Assembly: GCA_037442025.1 (NCBI GenBank)
Contig: JBBIRB010000001.1
Coordinates: forward strand, 1-64,000
Origin: UBA2287 sp037442025
GTDB taxonomy: Bacteria; Bacteroidota; Bacteroidia; Bacteroidales; Tenuifilaceae
Direction: 5' to 3'
Length of the DNA stretch: 64,000 bases
A program made the translations under genes and the position numbers. Below the pieces are notes generated by a model. The model was not told the origin of the DNA and did not search any database. It was given only the letters and a program-made list of their open reading frames with translations. This document shows positions 43,501-52,184 of the stretch, one piece after another. Position 1 is the stretch's first letter. Each line of letters begins with the position of its first letter.

Positions 43501-44299
43501 GCTAATTATTCAGAAAGATAATGTTGAAGCAAGCATACGCTACGCCAAAACAATACAGTCGGCCGTACTTCCCGACCCAAAAACTTTAAATGTTTTTTTC
43601 GACTCTTTTGTCGTTTTTAAACCCCGCGATATTGTAAGCGGCGATTTCTACTGGTTTTATAAATTGGAAGCAGAGAGTGCTAATGCTTCAAAATTTTTCT
43701 TAGCTGTAGTCGATTGTACCGGGCATGGCGTTCCGGGGGCATTTATGAGTATGATTGGTAGCCGATTGTTAACTGAAATTGTTACAGAGCATAAAACGCA
43801 TTCCCCATCGACCGTTCTTACCCAATTAAGTGCAACAATTACCAAGGCTTTGCGGCAGGATGTAAGCGAAAGTTTCGATGGAATGGACGTTGCCCTATGC
43901 CAAATTGAGTTTGAAACACCCAGCGATGTGAAGCTAATATTTTCAGGGGCCAACCGACCAATACATATTCTAAAACGGGGAAGTACAAATTTTGAAACCA
44001 TTCGCGGTAGCCGAAAAATGATTGGAGGTATTATGCCCGATATCGATCCTGTATTTGCTGAACATACCATTCTGCTGCACTCAGGCGATCTGTTCGTTTT
44101 AAATACCGATGGATTTATCGATCAGAACGGGCTTGATAAAGCCAAATTCTCTTCGGCCCGAATGTTCAATACCATTGTTGAAAATATTGAGAAGCCCCTT
44201 AGCCAAGTTGGTCAATTACTCGATAATGCTTTCGAAGAGTACAAAAGCAGCCAGCCCCAGCGCGACGATGCAACTGTTATTGGCATTCGTATTCGGTAA
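40592..44299 (+). CDS. Two-component-propeller / PAS / SpoIIE phosphatase sensor (1235 aa)
   Basis: Exported beta-propeller sensor with a cytoplasmic phosphatase. A signal segment is followed by about twelve Reg_prop repeats (units such as GYLWIATYNGIARFDG, GNIWVGTRSDGLFRMN) forming two propellers to about residue 650. A Y_Y_Y domain comes next (QFRYKLEPFDNDWI, YTNLSPGNYNFIVRL), then one membrane helix (TNWFIIFFSLAIASIIWLFF), a coiled coil, a PAS domain (SHTNNAILIADGEG to NIVAIDTDITLL), another coiled coil and a PP2C-type SpoIIE phosphatase (DIVSGDFYWF, VVDCTGHGVPGAFMSMIG, NTDGFIDQNG, QRDDATVIGIRI). Dephosphorylation of an anti-sigma-antagonist-like partner is known for the family; the partner is not encoded nearby. 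Confidence 0.94.
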   Translation: MGKLLNTSKVQFQCIALFSALMFSINQLASQEQLRLHPNKRLNQFILRNWDTEKGMPSDVSVNIIQSSLGYLWIATYNGIARFDGQRFSSFDHKVGTNLDLSNQIQGLAEDDAGNIWFATLQGIVGYNNNKFFRSPALNNLNNKLVETLYFDKHSKRLWIGTNANGIYSFDGEQLTHYPEYFALSKAVVSSIQSDEQNNIWIGTEGGDIIRYSNRVFERIGSSNLLGSVASFYTNSSGRVWIATGNGVYTYELGKLNRFAEIPVTKVTEVLEDTNGFLWVGSQNGLYRYNIKQKCLDSLTEENGFPSNIIRNIIVDRQGSLWIATYRKGIVQLTDGPVYNVSTDQGLSSNIITGLAQYGASSYLIGHEIGKIDLFENNTIRPFNTKIPIPKDRLKHLMVDSHKTLWISTYSGLLRKDKDGREVFFNFKNGFPSESIRLTFEDNNGNIWVGTRSDGLFRMNRDGTIFQTYNQRNGFGSNYIMAIVQDKMGRIVVSTKNGIHIIENNKVSKVLSTNEGVPSSFSFNIHIDSNNVFWVASNDGLIRIEKDSLIFVYNSHNGLFDNSIYDVLEDGFGNLWLPSAFGIIKLKKQEIENFAIDTSGFYSQRVYDRSDGMKSNNCVGATKSMVAQNGQVLFTTSGGVAIIDPKTIEDADGFESVIFESMFGDATEYIPTSKGFNLSQGHKRFQIYFTTLNFVNPEKVQFRYKLEPFDNDWILAASERSASYTNLSPGNYNFIVRLLNKDGQWSTESYSVAISIEPNWYQTNWFIIFFSLAIASIIWLFFKIRTHTIKVQKDNLEKMVRERTALIFEQKQELERQAFELEKLSIVASHTNNAILIADGEGKIQWVNEAFTSLYQYTLDEFIGLKGETIIKASANDDIAYVIRNCIETKEPDSYTVQVVKKGGEKTWIQTTLTPILNPSGSIRNIVAIDTDITLLKDAEAEMVSMGEEILTQTEAISKQRDELEQLNNLLIIQKDNVEASIRYAKTIQSAVLPDPKTLNVFFDSFVVFKPRDIVSGDFYWFYKLEAESANASKFFLAVVDCTGHGVPGAFMSMIGSRLLTEIVTEHKTHSPSTVLTQLSATITKALRQDVSESFDGMDVALCQIEFETPSDVKLIFSGANRPIHILKRGSTNFETIRGSRKMIGGIMPDIDPVFAEHTILLHSGDLFVLNTDGFIDQNGLDKAKFSSARMFNTIVENIEKPLSQVGQLLDNAFEEYKSSQPQRDDATVIGIRIR

Positions 44300-44396
44300 T
44301 CGTACATTCCCTGCCAATTCAATAAATTAGGTTAATTCACGTTTTAATGGCAATTAATTTATATTTTTAGCTTCAATTTAGCAACGATTATTTGCC

Positions 44397-47186
44397 ATGA
44401 TTTCCAGTTCCTATAAACAGTTTTTTATTCTTTTTCTTTCAGTTTTTGCTGCATTGTCGGTATTCTCCCAAACCGATAAATATGCTGCCCAAATCAGAAA
44501 TGCCGATTCGCTTGCAGCTGCAAATGAATATTCGAAGGCCCTGCCCGCTTACCTTGTCCTTTTACAGCAATACCCTACCGATGCCGCGCTTCAATTGAAA
44601 GCTGGTATAGCCTACCTGAAAGGACCCCAAAAAATTAACGATGCCTTGCGCCTGTTGCAGCAGGCCTCAACAAAAAATGTCGATAATTTGGTTTATTTCT
44701 ATTTGGCTCAAGCCAACTATCTAAACTACTCTTTCGATGAGGCCATTGAGTACCTTAGGCGTTTTACAATTAATGGTGGAAGCCCAAAGGTATCGAAACA
44801 GCAGGTAGAACAGATCCTTAGCTGGTGCGAGAATGGTAACTTTCTGCTCAAGTTCTATTTTCAACCTAAAGTAATTGAGAAAAAAGGGATTGCCAGTAAA
44901 GAGTTAATACATTACACACCCAAGGTTAATAGAAACGGTAATTTTATTGCAACGCCAAGTACCCTCAAAACCTCTACCGATATTCGAATGAACCATGAGT
45001 CGATAGTTTTCTTTCCTGCCAATCCGCAGGTAGGCGAAAAGGTCTACTTCTCGAGTTACGGCAACACAACCTCGCAGGGGAAGGATATTTTCTATACTGA
45101 ACGGCTCTCCGATGGCTTTTGGAGTAAACCCCAAAATTTGGGCGATGCCATTAACACCCCCTTCGACGAGGATTTTCCCTACCTAACACCCGATGGAACC
45201 ACAATGTTTTTTGCTTCGCGTGGCCATTATAGCATGGGTGGATACGATATTTACAGGTCGGTTTACAATGCGGTAACTGGGCAGTGGTCGGCTCCCGAAA
45301 ATATTGGGTTCCCTTACATTTCGCCCCACGACGATTTGCTATTTGTACCCGATTCTATTAATAAAACGGCCCTTTTCTTCACCAATCGCAATATGCCAGC
45401 CGATAGCCTCAGCGTTGTTCTGGTTGAACTCGATATCAATCCCATTCGAAAAGCTGTAACAACTCTAGAACCCATAAGGGAAATTGCCCAGCTCAACCCA
45501 AACCTGCCCAAGCCTGCAGCACAACCTGTTACAAAAACACCCGTGGTTCAGAGTAAAACTGCAAAGTTCAGTGTCGTTGAAAACGATGCTGAATACACAA
45601 GAATTTTGGCTAATGGCTTTATGGAGCAAATGAAAACCGATTCGCTTCGCAGTCAGTTGGAAACGCTTAGGGCACGGTTCGACCATATTACTACTGCCGA
45701 CGAACGCAGAAGGCTCGAAGCCCAAGTGGTTCGGGTTGAAGATGCCATGCTTCAGGCTCAACACAATGCCGATATAGCTTTTGCCCGTGCAAGCCAAATT
45801 GAACAGGAGTACCTTACTGGTAAAAGAATTCCCGTGGAACCAAAAAGCGAGAGCTTTGCAGTTGATAATCCCAAATTTTTATACCAGGCGCAGTTTGCTA
45901 CAACCGTTTTCCAAACGGAAGAAATAAAAAAATTGGCCAATGCCGAACGCAACTCCGATCTTATAAACCAGCAAAAACGAGATCTTATTGAGTTGCGAAA
46001 AAGTATTATTGAACTCGAAAGGAAGGAGAACTACGAACAGGATCCCAATTACAAAAAAATATACAGCAATTATATATCGAGAATAAAAGCTTTTAATACT
46101 TCTTTCTCAGGTTACATAAGTTTGAAAAAGAAGTTGTATTCCGATTGTATTTCGGTGGCAATGGTAAAGCAGGGAGCATCGAACAGGCCCGAAATTCGTG
46201 GCGAAATAGATAAAGCCAACACAAATTTTCGTAATGCCAGCTCCATTCGTAACAATATGGCTCCCGAAAGTGCTGATGAATCTGGGTTCGAAGCCCTGCT
46301 TCTCGACGATTTGGGTGTGCTCCGCCTCGAACTGGTATTTGCTCGTCTTTGGGGGTTAAAGCTTTTCGAGCAGTCGGTCCTCAGTTCAATTATAAGAATT
46401 GAGCAGGCTCTTTTTGGAGCCTCTACAACCAAGCCTTTCGAAACCGATAAACCTTTGTCCGATACACCTGCTTCAACTTCAGTACCCCAGTCTCAGATTG
46501 TTCGTCACGAATCGAGTAAAATGATTGAAACCATTAATATTAAGCACCAAGAGAACTCCGAGTTTGCCATACTCGATAAATCGCCCTATGGCCCAGAAAA
46601 CCCGGTACCCATCGATGAACCTTTCCCTGCGGGGGTTTTGTATAAAATTCAACTTGGAGCATTCAGCAACCCCGTTAACTTGCAAATGTTTAAGGGAGTT
46701 ACCCCCATTACTGCCGAAAGGGTAAGTGGAGGGAAGGTAACAAAGTACTATGCAGGAAAATTTACCAAGTTGAAGAATGCCGAGAATGCCCTTTCGCAAC
46801 TCAAATCCATTGGATTCAAGGATGGTTTCATTGTTGCATGGCACAATGGCCGAACCGTTGCCCCTTCGAGGGCTCAAAGCCTCGAAACGCAGGTTTCACA
46901 ACCTTCTAATCCGTCGCAAGTCAACCTTCAAGTTCAGAATGCACAGGCAAACTACATGATTCAATTGGGTACCTATAAGGGTAGGCTTCCCGATAACATT
47001 ACTCAAACTGTGAGAGCCTTAGCACCTGGGAAAGACATTGTACGAAAACCCGACGGGCAGGGAGGTTTTTATTATTCCATTGGCACATTCCGCACCTCAG
47101 ATGAAGCAAACAGAGTGAAGGATAATATGGTGGCAAGTGGAATTGGTGGCGCTAAAGTGATAACCGTTGAAACTACTTCGGAGTAG
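44397..47186 (+). CDS. Exported TPR / PD40 / double SPOR domain protein (929 aa)
   Basis: Signal peptide (MISSSYKQFFILFLSVFAALSVFSQ) followed by a short TPR region (about 30-125: EYSKALPAYLVLLQQYPTDA, DEAIEYLRRF). A WD40-like PD40 propeller portion (GEKVYFSSYGNTTSQGKDIF, GTTMFFASRGHYSMGGYDIY) comes next, then a long coiled coil (about 420-650). Two SPOR peptidoglycan-binding domains end the protein: LYKIQLGAFSNPVNLQMF and NYMIQLGTYKGRLPDN. TPR+PD40 is the front half of PorE/SprE-type and OmpA-family proteins. SPOR domains replace the OmpA tail here, implying binding to denuded glycan strands, probably at the septum or envelope. A role in envelope integrity or type IX secretion is inference. 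Confidence 0.85.
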   Translation: MISSSYKQFFILFLSVFAALSVFSQTDKYAAQIRNADSLAAANEYSKALPAYLVLLQQYPTDAALQLKAGIAYLKGPQKINDALRLLQQASTKNVDNLVYFYLAQANYLNYSFDEAIEYLRRFTINGGSPKVSKQQVEQILSWCENGNFLLKFYFQPKVIEKKGIASKELIHYTPKVNRNGNFIATPSTLKTSTDIRMNHESIVFFPANPQVGEKVYFSSYGNTTSQGKDIFYTERLSDGFWSKPQNLGDAINTPFDEDFPYLTPDGTTMFFASRGHYSMGGYDIYRSVYNAVTGQWSAPENIGFPYISPHDDLLFVPDSINKTALFFTNRNMPADSLSVVLVELDINPIRKAVTTLEPIREIAQLNPNLPKPAAQPVTKTPVVQSKTAKFSVVENDAEYTRILANGFMEQMKTDSLRSQLETLRARFDHITTADERRRLEAQVVRVEDAMLQAQHNADIAFARASQIEQEYLTGKRIPVEPKSESFAVDNPKFLYQAQFATTVFQTEEIKKLANAERNSDLINQQKRDLIELRKSIIELERKENYEQDPNYKKIYSNYISRIKAFNTSFSGYISLKKKLYSDCISVAMVKQGASNRPEIRGEIDKANTNFRNASSIRNNMAPESADESGFEALLLDDLGVLRLELVFARLWGLKLFEQSVLSSIIRIEQALFGASTTKPFETDKPLSDTPASTSVPQSQIVRHESSKMIETINIKHQENSEFAILDKSPYGPENPVPIDEPFPAGVLYKIQLGAFSNPVNLQMFKGVTPITAERVSGGKVTKYYAGKFTKLKNAENALSQLKSIGFKDGFIVAWHNGRTVAPSRAQSLETQVSQPSNPSQVNLQVQNAQANYMIQLGTYKGRLPDNITQTVRALAPGKDIVRKPDGQGGFYYSIGTFRTSDEANRVKDNMVASGIGGAKVITVETTSE

Positions 47187-47273
47187 ACTTTAATATTTTT
47201 TAATATTAATTCCAACTTAAAAGAGGGTTTAACCGATTACATGAACTAAATATATGCTAATTTAGTGCTCTAA

Positions 47274-47576
47274 ATGTTGTTGCAAATGTCGGATAGGAAA
47301 CTGAAAAATAAACCGAAACAGCACGATTTTAAAAAGGAATTCGCTTCGCATCGTTATGCTTTACTGCTTCACAACGATGACCATAACCTTTTCGATTTTG
47401 TGGTTGAGAGTTTAGTGGAAGTATGCGGGCACGATTGCATTCAAGCAGAGCAATGCGCCACAATAGCGCATTACAAGGGAAAATGCTGCATTAAGAACGG
47501 AGAATTCGAATTGCTTAATGGCATGAAAGAGCAGCTGAATAGGAAAGGATTAAGTGCAACTATAGAAATTGAATAA
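47274..47576 (+). CDS. clpS: ATP-dependent Clp protease adaptor ClpS
   Basis: Small N-degron adaptor of 100 residues that delivers substrates to ClpAP/ClpCP. The core reads YALLLHNDDHNLFDFVVESL, with the NDD motif and following helix of ClpS, and HYKGKCCIKNG, which contains the His of the substrate pocket region. The Bacteroidota form usually begins after a 25-30 residue flexible N-terminus, as here. Its stop overlaps the upstream region of nfeD by about 8 nt if the latter's TTG is considered, but nfeD most likely starts at 47584. Probably co-transcribed with nfeD-floA. Confidence 0.92.
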   Translation: MLLQMSDRKLKNKPKQHDFKKEFASHRYALLLHNDDHNLFDFVVESLVEVCGHDCIQAEQCATIAHYKGKCCIKNGEFELLNGMKEQLNRKGLSATIEIE

Positions 47577-47583
47577 TTGTAAT

Positions 47584-48045
47584 ATGGCAGGTATAATAGT
47601 TCTAATCATTATCGGATTGCTCCTCTTTTTGGTTGAGTTTCTTTTAATTCCCGGTATAACCATTGCTGGTTTGGGAGGAGTAGCCTTTATTTCGGGAGGT
47701 ATTATTTGGGCATACGTGGGTTACGGTTCAACTGTAGGCCATATTGTGTTGGTTTCAACCCTCTTCAGTACCGTGCTGCTCATTTTTTTGGCGCTCCGTT
47801 CTAAAACTTGGAAACGGTTTATGCTTACAACCAATATCGATAGCAGCGTCGAGAATAGTGCCGACGAGGATCTTATTAAACCCCACGACACGGGTGTTGC
47901 CATTAGCCGGCTGGCACCCATTGGAAAAGCCCGAATAAACAATATGGTGGTAGAGGCCAAGTCGACTGGCGAATACATTGAGGAGAAATCAGAGATAGAG
48001 GTAATTCGTATCGAAGGTTCTAAAGTAATTGTCAAACCTAAATAA
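47584..48045 (+). CDS. nfeD: NfeD-like membrane protein
   Basis: Membrane protein of 153 residues from the ATG at 47584 (upstream TTG at 47569 rejected). Three membrane helices (MAGIIVLIIIGLLLFLVEF, IAGLGGVAFISGGIIWAYV, IVLVSTLFSTVLLIFLAL) are followed by a C-terminal OB-fold domain (GVAISRLAPIGKARINNMVV to IRIEGSKVIVKPK), the standard short NfeD layout without the protease domain. Paired with floA 8 bp downstream; NfeD and flotillin homologues assist one another in membrane microdomain organisation. Confidence 0.93.
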   Translation: MAGIIVLIIIGLLLFLVEFLLIPGITIAGLGGVAFISGGIIWAYVGYGSTVGHIVLVSTLFSTVLLIFLALRSKTWKRFMLTTNIDSSVENSADEDLIKPHDTGVAISRLAPIGKARINNMVVEAKSTGEYIEEKSEIEVIRIEGSKVIVKPK

Positions 48046-48053
48046 TTAATTAA

Positions 48054-49034
48054 ATGGATGGAATTGGATTTTATGTAGCAATTATTGTGGCCAGTTTTGT
48101 AGGCTTGGTCATTCTTATGTACTTTGTGCCTATTGGCATTTGGTTTCAGGCATTGGTTTCCAATGTTCGCATGTCGCTCATTCAGCTCATTGTTATGCGC
48201 TGGAGAAAGGTGCCGCCACGCGAAATAGTTGATGCTATGATTACAGGAACAAAAGCCGGTTTGGTTCTGAATGCCAATCACTTGGAGGCCCACTACCTTG
48301 CCGGTGGAAGGGTGCGCAAAGTTGTAAATGCGTTGGTTTCAGCCCAGAAGGCCAACATTCCCCTCGATTTTAAAATGGCTACTGCTATCGATTTGGCTGG
48401 TCGCGATGTGTTTGAGGCAGTTCAAATGTCGGTTAACCCAAAGGTTATCAATACTCCTCCGGTAACTGCTGTGGCCAAAGATGGTATTCAGCTCATAGCC
48501 AAAGCACGTGTTACAGTTAGGGCTAACATTAAGCAGCTGGTTGGAGGTGCTGGCGAGGAAACTGTTTTGGCCCGCGTTGGTGAAGGTATTGTTTCGTCTA
48601 TAGGTTCGTCCGATTCGCATAAGAAGGTTCTTGAGAACCCCGATTTCATTTCGAGGGTTGTTCTCGAAAAGGGACTCGATGCGGGTACCGCATTCGAAAT
48701 TCTTTCTATCGACATTGCCGATATAGACATAGGACGTAACATTGGTGCCGTATTACAAATGGACCAAGCCAATGCCGACAAAAACATTGCACAGGCAAAG
48801 GCCGAGGAGCGCAGGGCAATGGCTGTGGCCATGGAGCAGGAAATGAAAGCTAAAGCACAGGAAGCGCGTGCAAAGGTTATTGAAGCCGAAGCACAAATTC
48901 CTTTGGCAATGGCCGAGGCCTTCCGAAGTGGTAATTTGGGTATAATGGATTACTACAAGCTTCGCAACATTGAGGCCGATACCAATATGAGAGAAAATAT
49001 TGCCAAGGACTCGGGAACCGAAAAGAAAAAGTAA
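48054..49034 (+). CDS. floA: Flotillin-like protein FloA
   Basis: Membrane-microdomain scaffold of 326 residues (YqfA/FloA family). A short N-terminal membrane-inserted hairpin (VAIIVASFVGLVILMYFVPIG) precedes the SPFH domain (about 60-230: VTVRANIKQLVGGAGEETVL, SIDIADIDIGRNIG). A long Ala/Glu-rich coiled coil follows (NADKNIAQAKAEERRAMAVA onward) and the end is IMDYYKLRNIEADTNMR, typical for the family. Follows nfeD directly, the conserved gene pair. Confidence 0.96.
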   Translation: MDGIGFYVAIIVASFVGLVILMYFVPIGIWFQALVSNVRMSLIQLIVMRWRKVPPREIVDAMITGTKAGLVLNANHLEAHYLAGGRVRKVVNALVSAQKANIPLDFKMATAIDLAGRDVFEAVQMSVNPKVINTPPVTAVAKDGIQLIAKARVTVRANIKQLVGGAGEETVLARVGEGIVSSIGSSDSHKKVLENPDFISRVVLEKGLDAGTAFEILSIDIADIDIGRNIGAVLQMDQANADKNIAQAKAEERRAMAVAMEQEMKAKAQEARAKVIEAEAQIPLAMAEAFRSGNLGIMDYYKLRNIEADTNMRENIAKDSGTEKKK

Positions 49035-49182
49035 ATTGGTTGTAGTTGAATGTAAAAGGGATGGGAGTTGTTTCCGTCCCTTTTTGTATTTACTTGGGTT
49101 TTTTTCTAAATATGTTTTGTTAAGTCTACAGGTTTTTATACTTTTGCCATGCTTTTTGAAAAAACATAGAGTTTAACGTTCT

Positions 49183-49269
49183 GGTGAGGTGGGTGAGTGG
49201 CTGAAACCAGCAGTTTGCTAAACTGCCGTACTCGAAAGGGTACCGGGGGTTCGAATCCCCCCCTCACCG
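49183..49269 (+). tRNA. tRNA-Ser(GCT)
   Basis: Acceptor GGTGAGG (49183-49189) pairs with CCTCACC (49262-49268), discriminator G. The anticodon loop TTGCTAA inside CAGT/ACTG arms gives GCT (reads AGC/AGT). It has the long variable arm of class II tRNAs and the T arm GGGGGTTCGAATCCCCC. CCA is not encoded. Length 87 nt. Confidence 0.96.
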
Positions 49270-49279
49270 CAAAAAGTTT

Positions 49280-49360
<81 letters not shown>

Positions 49361-49371
<11 letters not shown>

Positions 49372-49391
49372 GATAGGCGTTCCCTTTTTTT
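49361..49391 (+). terminator. Terminator after tRNA-Pro
   Basis: Perfect 11-bp stem AAGGGAACGCC / GGCGTTCCCTT (49361-49371, 49376-49386) with loop GATA and a run of T. Confidence 0.93.
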
Positions 49392-49490
49392 CTTTACTCT
49401 ATTATGAGGGTTGCACGTTCGAACCGAGTCTCGTTCTGTGAGACGAGTTGGACGAAGCCAACCGATCGTAATTTGTGGGTTGGGCGAGCC

Positions 49491-49523
49491 AATCCTGCCA
49501 CCCCGACACAGCAAGGGAACGCC
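49491..49523 (+). repeat. Direct repeat copy 2: detached tRNA-Pro 3' end
   Basis: Exact 33-bp copy of 49339-49371 without the rest of the tRNA. The preceding ~100 bp do not fold as a tRNA, though they contain GTTCGAA-like words and two small hairpins. A second, weaker trace (CCACCCCGA) lies at about 49626-49634. Confidence 0.9.
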
Positions 49524-49544
49524 CTTCGGCGTTCCCTTTTTTTT
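49513..49544 (+). terminator. Second copy of the tRNA-Pro terminator
   Basis: Perfect 11-bp stem AAGGGAACGCC / GGCGTTCCCTT (49513-49523, 49528-49538) with loop CTTC and eight T. It is the duplicated terminator with a changed loop. Confidence 0.9.
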
Positions 49545-49735
49545 CCCCCTCACCAGGGGGGCGTGGGGTTCGAACTCTGCTCACCGGAGGCAACCGATCC
49601 TTCGGGTTGCTTTTGGTAATCACACCACCCCGACTTTACAAGGCGACCAAATCCTAAAAAATTAACTACAAAGCTGGCCAGTTGGTAGTGCCACAAAGAA
49701 AGTAAAATGAGCAAAAAGACTTCCTTAAAGTAAAT
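49545..49735. other. Non-coding stretch with decayed tRNA-like words
   Basis: No supported gene. Contains GGGGTTCGAACTC (T-arm-like), a CAACCGATCCTTCGGGTTG hairpin and CCACCCCGA, suggesting further degenerate copies of tRNA-tail sequence. Short frames here on either strand have no family resemblance. Confidence 0.5.
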
Positions 49736-49848
49736 CCCTTTGCGACTTTGCATTTAAACGCGAACCACTTGCGGTATTTGCTACATTGTGTGAACCCCCT
49801 TGCGCACTTGGCGTCTTAGCAAGAATCATCTGTCGCTTAGCGAGAACC
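49736..49848. repeat. Degenerate 31-bp tandem repeat, about 3.5 units
   Basis: Units begin near 49738, 49768, 49799 and 49830, each like CTTGCGNACTTNGCNT followed by TTNGCGNGAACCC. Internal 10-bp words (CTTTGCGA, CTTAGCGA) suggest a smaller period. Non-coding. It resembles the CTTTGCG/GCAAAG intergenic repeats of Bacteroidota. Confidence 0.6.
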
Positions 49849-50213
49849 CACTCATTCCATGCTTAATAGTTATTACCAATCTTTTTTAATTTAGTTTTTA
49901 TTCAAACTTGGTTTAGTGCTGGTGAGTTAAACACCATTTAGTTTCTTATGGTATTCAGAGCAGAGGAGCTATTATATGCTGTTTTCTTCTTGTCGTTTTT
50001 TGCTGTGGCTTATTTTTTGCTCGCAAAATATTTTGTTTCAGTTTTTTCTCATGACACTATGTAAAAACCAGATTAATTGTGTTTTGTGTTTAGTAATTAT
50101 TTCTTAACAGATCGAACACATGTTTAATAAATATGTTATATAACATTTATTTTTAATAGCGTTGCGAAACGTTTAAAAAGTTAAATTGCTTAACAAACCC
50201 TAAAATACTAACT
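49849..50213. other. AT-rich gap, nothing else recognised
   Basis: About 365 bp without a supported gene or hairpin. It must contain the promoter of the exported protein gene at 50214; no exact TAnnTTTG is obvious near the start codon. Confidence 0.5.
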
Positions 50214-51548
50214 ATGCGAACTATTACATTTTCCATTACATTAATATGCATTTTGTTTACACCCGAACTTTTTGCGCAAATTCAAAATAAAGGAAGTAAG
50301 GATGTGCAAAGCGTGGTGTACAGACGGAGCTCAATTTATACTCTTATGCTCGACGATGCCGGACTTGTAAAAGCCGATACCATTAAGCGCAGCTTTGAGG
50401 CCTCACCTGTACCCGACAAATTTAACGACCATAATCTGTCAATCCGTTCATTTAATCCACTTGAATACCCTATACCCGAGGAGATGCGACAAACTAAAAA
50501 GGATAACGTGGGTCGTTCAATTGGTAAGTCGCTACTGTCGCATACAACGGGTGGATTGGTTGATACAACTGATGTTAAAGATCTGCCACTAATTATCGAT
50601 AAGTTTTTTAAAGACAATAAAATTGCTCAGGGTCTGGTAGCAAAATGGTTCAATCGCGACGATGCGGGCTATTTCAATATGGATTTAGTTGCCCAAAGAG
50701 GTGCCTATAATGCTAGCGAAATGCAGGCAGGTGTTGCCAAAGCAACGGTTAGGGGCAGTTCGCTATTGGCCGATGCAGGCGAGGAACTTATAAATAATAC
50801 CTTCGTGGTTGTGTCGCGTTTTAAATATGTGAGCAAGGAGGAGATAATGGGTGCAGCCAAAAGGGCTTTGAATCTGCTTGAGGAGTATGGCGGTGCTAAT
50901 GCACAGTTATTTGCCAAAGTGGGTAAAGTAGCCGCCGATGTTGGTTCGAAAGGATATGTAATTCAAGCCAGCTCGTACCTTTACAAATTGAAATGGAACG
51001 ACTCTATTGCTGCTGTTTTCTACGAAAACTACTGGATGGATCCTTCGTACGGTTACTCCGAAGAGAAAAAATTAGCCTTTGATAACACCGACCTCTTCCA
51101 GCTCGAATTGGTGGGTTTCGATAAGGCATGGGCCGACCTGCAATCGACCATTTTTACTCAGAAAACAGAGGATGACCTCATTCGAATTGCTACCGTAAAG
51201 GCTATTGATGCTGTGATTGCCAAACTTCAGAAAGAGCACGACGTGTTTAAAACCAAGACACCTCTATACACTATCGAACCACTTTCGGCTAAAATTGGCT
51301 TAAAAGAGGGAATCACTAAGGATAGCAAGTACGAAGTGCTAGAGCAAACTATCGATGAGAACGGAAGAACCAAGTACGTTCGTAAGGGTATTATTCGTCC
51401 CGATAAGCAAATTTGGGATAACCGCTACATGGCCGACGAGGAGCGTGAGGCCACTGGCGAAGCCAGTAGCGGACCCGTTGTTGATCGGACCCTTTTCAAA
51501 GGCTCGGGAAAATTCTACCCCGGTATGCTAATTCGACAAATGAAATAA
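50214..51548 (+). CDS. Exported protein of unknown function (444 aa)
   Basis: Signal peptide MRTITFSITLICILFTPELFAQ, then a soluble protein with YRRSSIYTLMLDDAGLVKAD, a central helical region (EEIMGAAKRALNLLEEYGGA) and a beta-rich C-terminus (LYTIEPLSAKIGLKEGITKD, YEVLEQTIDENGRTKYVRKG). The order looks like a Bacteroidota-specific envelope protein whose end resembles an OB- or SH3-like strand set. I do not recognise a named family and see no catalytic motif. A lipoprotein gene follows after 40 bp on the same strand and probably belongs to the same transcript. Confidence 0.8.
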   Translation: MRTITFSITLICILFTPELFAQIQNKGSKDVQSVVYRRSSIYTLMLDDAGLVKADTIKRSFEASPVPDKFNDHNLSIRSFNPLEYPIPEEMRQTKKDNVGRSIGKSLLSHTTGGLVDTTDVKDLPLIIDKFFKDNKIAQGLVAKWFNRDDAGYFNMDLVAQRGAYNASEMQAGVAKATVRGSSLLADAGEELINNTFVVVSRFKYVSKEEIMGAAKRALNLLEEYGGANAQLFAKVGKVAADVGSKGYVIQASSYLYKLKWNDSIAAVFYENYWMDPSYGYSEEKKLAFDNTDLFQLELVGFDKAWADLQSTIFTQKTEDDLIRIATVKAIDAVIAKLQKEHDVFKTKTPLYTIEPLSAKIGLKEGITKDSKYEVLEQTIDENGRTKYVRKGIIRPDKQIWDNRYMADEEREATGEASSGPVVDRTLFKGSGKFYPGMLIRQMK

Positions 51549-51588
51549 ATTGAACCAACCCAAATGTTTAACCCAACAAACTTTAAGT

Positions 51589-52110
51589 ATGAAACGAATT
51601 ATTAAATTTTTTGGTTTTTCTGCTTTGCTACTTACCACTTTATACATTACCTCGTGTGCTCCATCGAAAAAGGCAACCAAAGAGGTGGTTGTACCCAAGT
51701 ATGAGTTGGAAGCTATGCCCACCGGTGTTCAGGGTACCTACCTAATTAAGGTTTGGACATACTCGGTAGAACCAATGCCCAATATTGAGCAAGTTAAGCG
51801 GAATGCCGTGCATGGGATTATTTTCGAGGGTTTTAAAGGAAAACCTGGAATTCCAGGGCAGGTAGCCATTGCTTCTGATCCGAAAATTGAAACCGAAAAG
51901 GCCGACTTTTTCAAGGCATTCTTTGCCGATGGAGGAGATTACAAGAAATTTGTCGACCCCGTTAATAATGGTGCCATTGCTGCCGAGGATAGGATGAGAA
52001 TGGGTAAGGTTTTTAAAATTGGCATGGTTTGCACAGTAAAAGCCGCTGCATTGCGTAAGCATTTAGAGGAAGCAGGGGTAATTCGTAGCCTCGACGAGGG
52101 TTTTAAATAA
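51589..52110 (+). CDS. Lipoprotein of unknown function (173 aa)
   Basis: The ATG at 51589 gives a clear lipoprotein signal, LLTTLYITSC, with Cys at about residue 23 followed by APSKKATKEV; an in-frame TTG at 51550 is rejected. The mature part (GVQGTYLIKVWTYSVEPMPN, VKRNAVHGIIFEGFKGKPG, MGKVFKIGMVCTVKAAALRK) looks like one mixed alpha/beta domain without a known motif. Co-directional with the exported protein gene 40 bp upstream; a terminator follows directly. Confidence 0.82.
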   Translation: MKRIIKFFGFSALLLTTLYITSCAPSKKATKEVVVPKYELEAMPTGVQGTYLIKVWTYSVEPMPNIEQVKRNAVHGIIFEGFKGKPGIPGQVAIASDPKIETEKADFFKAFFADGGDYKKFVDPVNNGAIAAEDRMRMGKVFKIGMVCTVKAAALRKHLEEAGVIRSLDEGFK

Positions 52111-52139
52111 CCAACAAAGCTCTCAACCATGTTTAAATT

Positions 52140-52168
52140 AAAAAGCCTCAATAACTGAGGCTTTTTTT
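52140..52168 (+). terminator. Terminator after the lipoprotein gene
   Basis: Perfect 10-bp stem AAAAGCCTCA / TGAGGCTTTT (52141-52150, 52156-52165), loop ATAAC, followed by T run. Confidence 0.92.
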
Positions 52169-52184
52169 GTATTAAAGATTGTTT

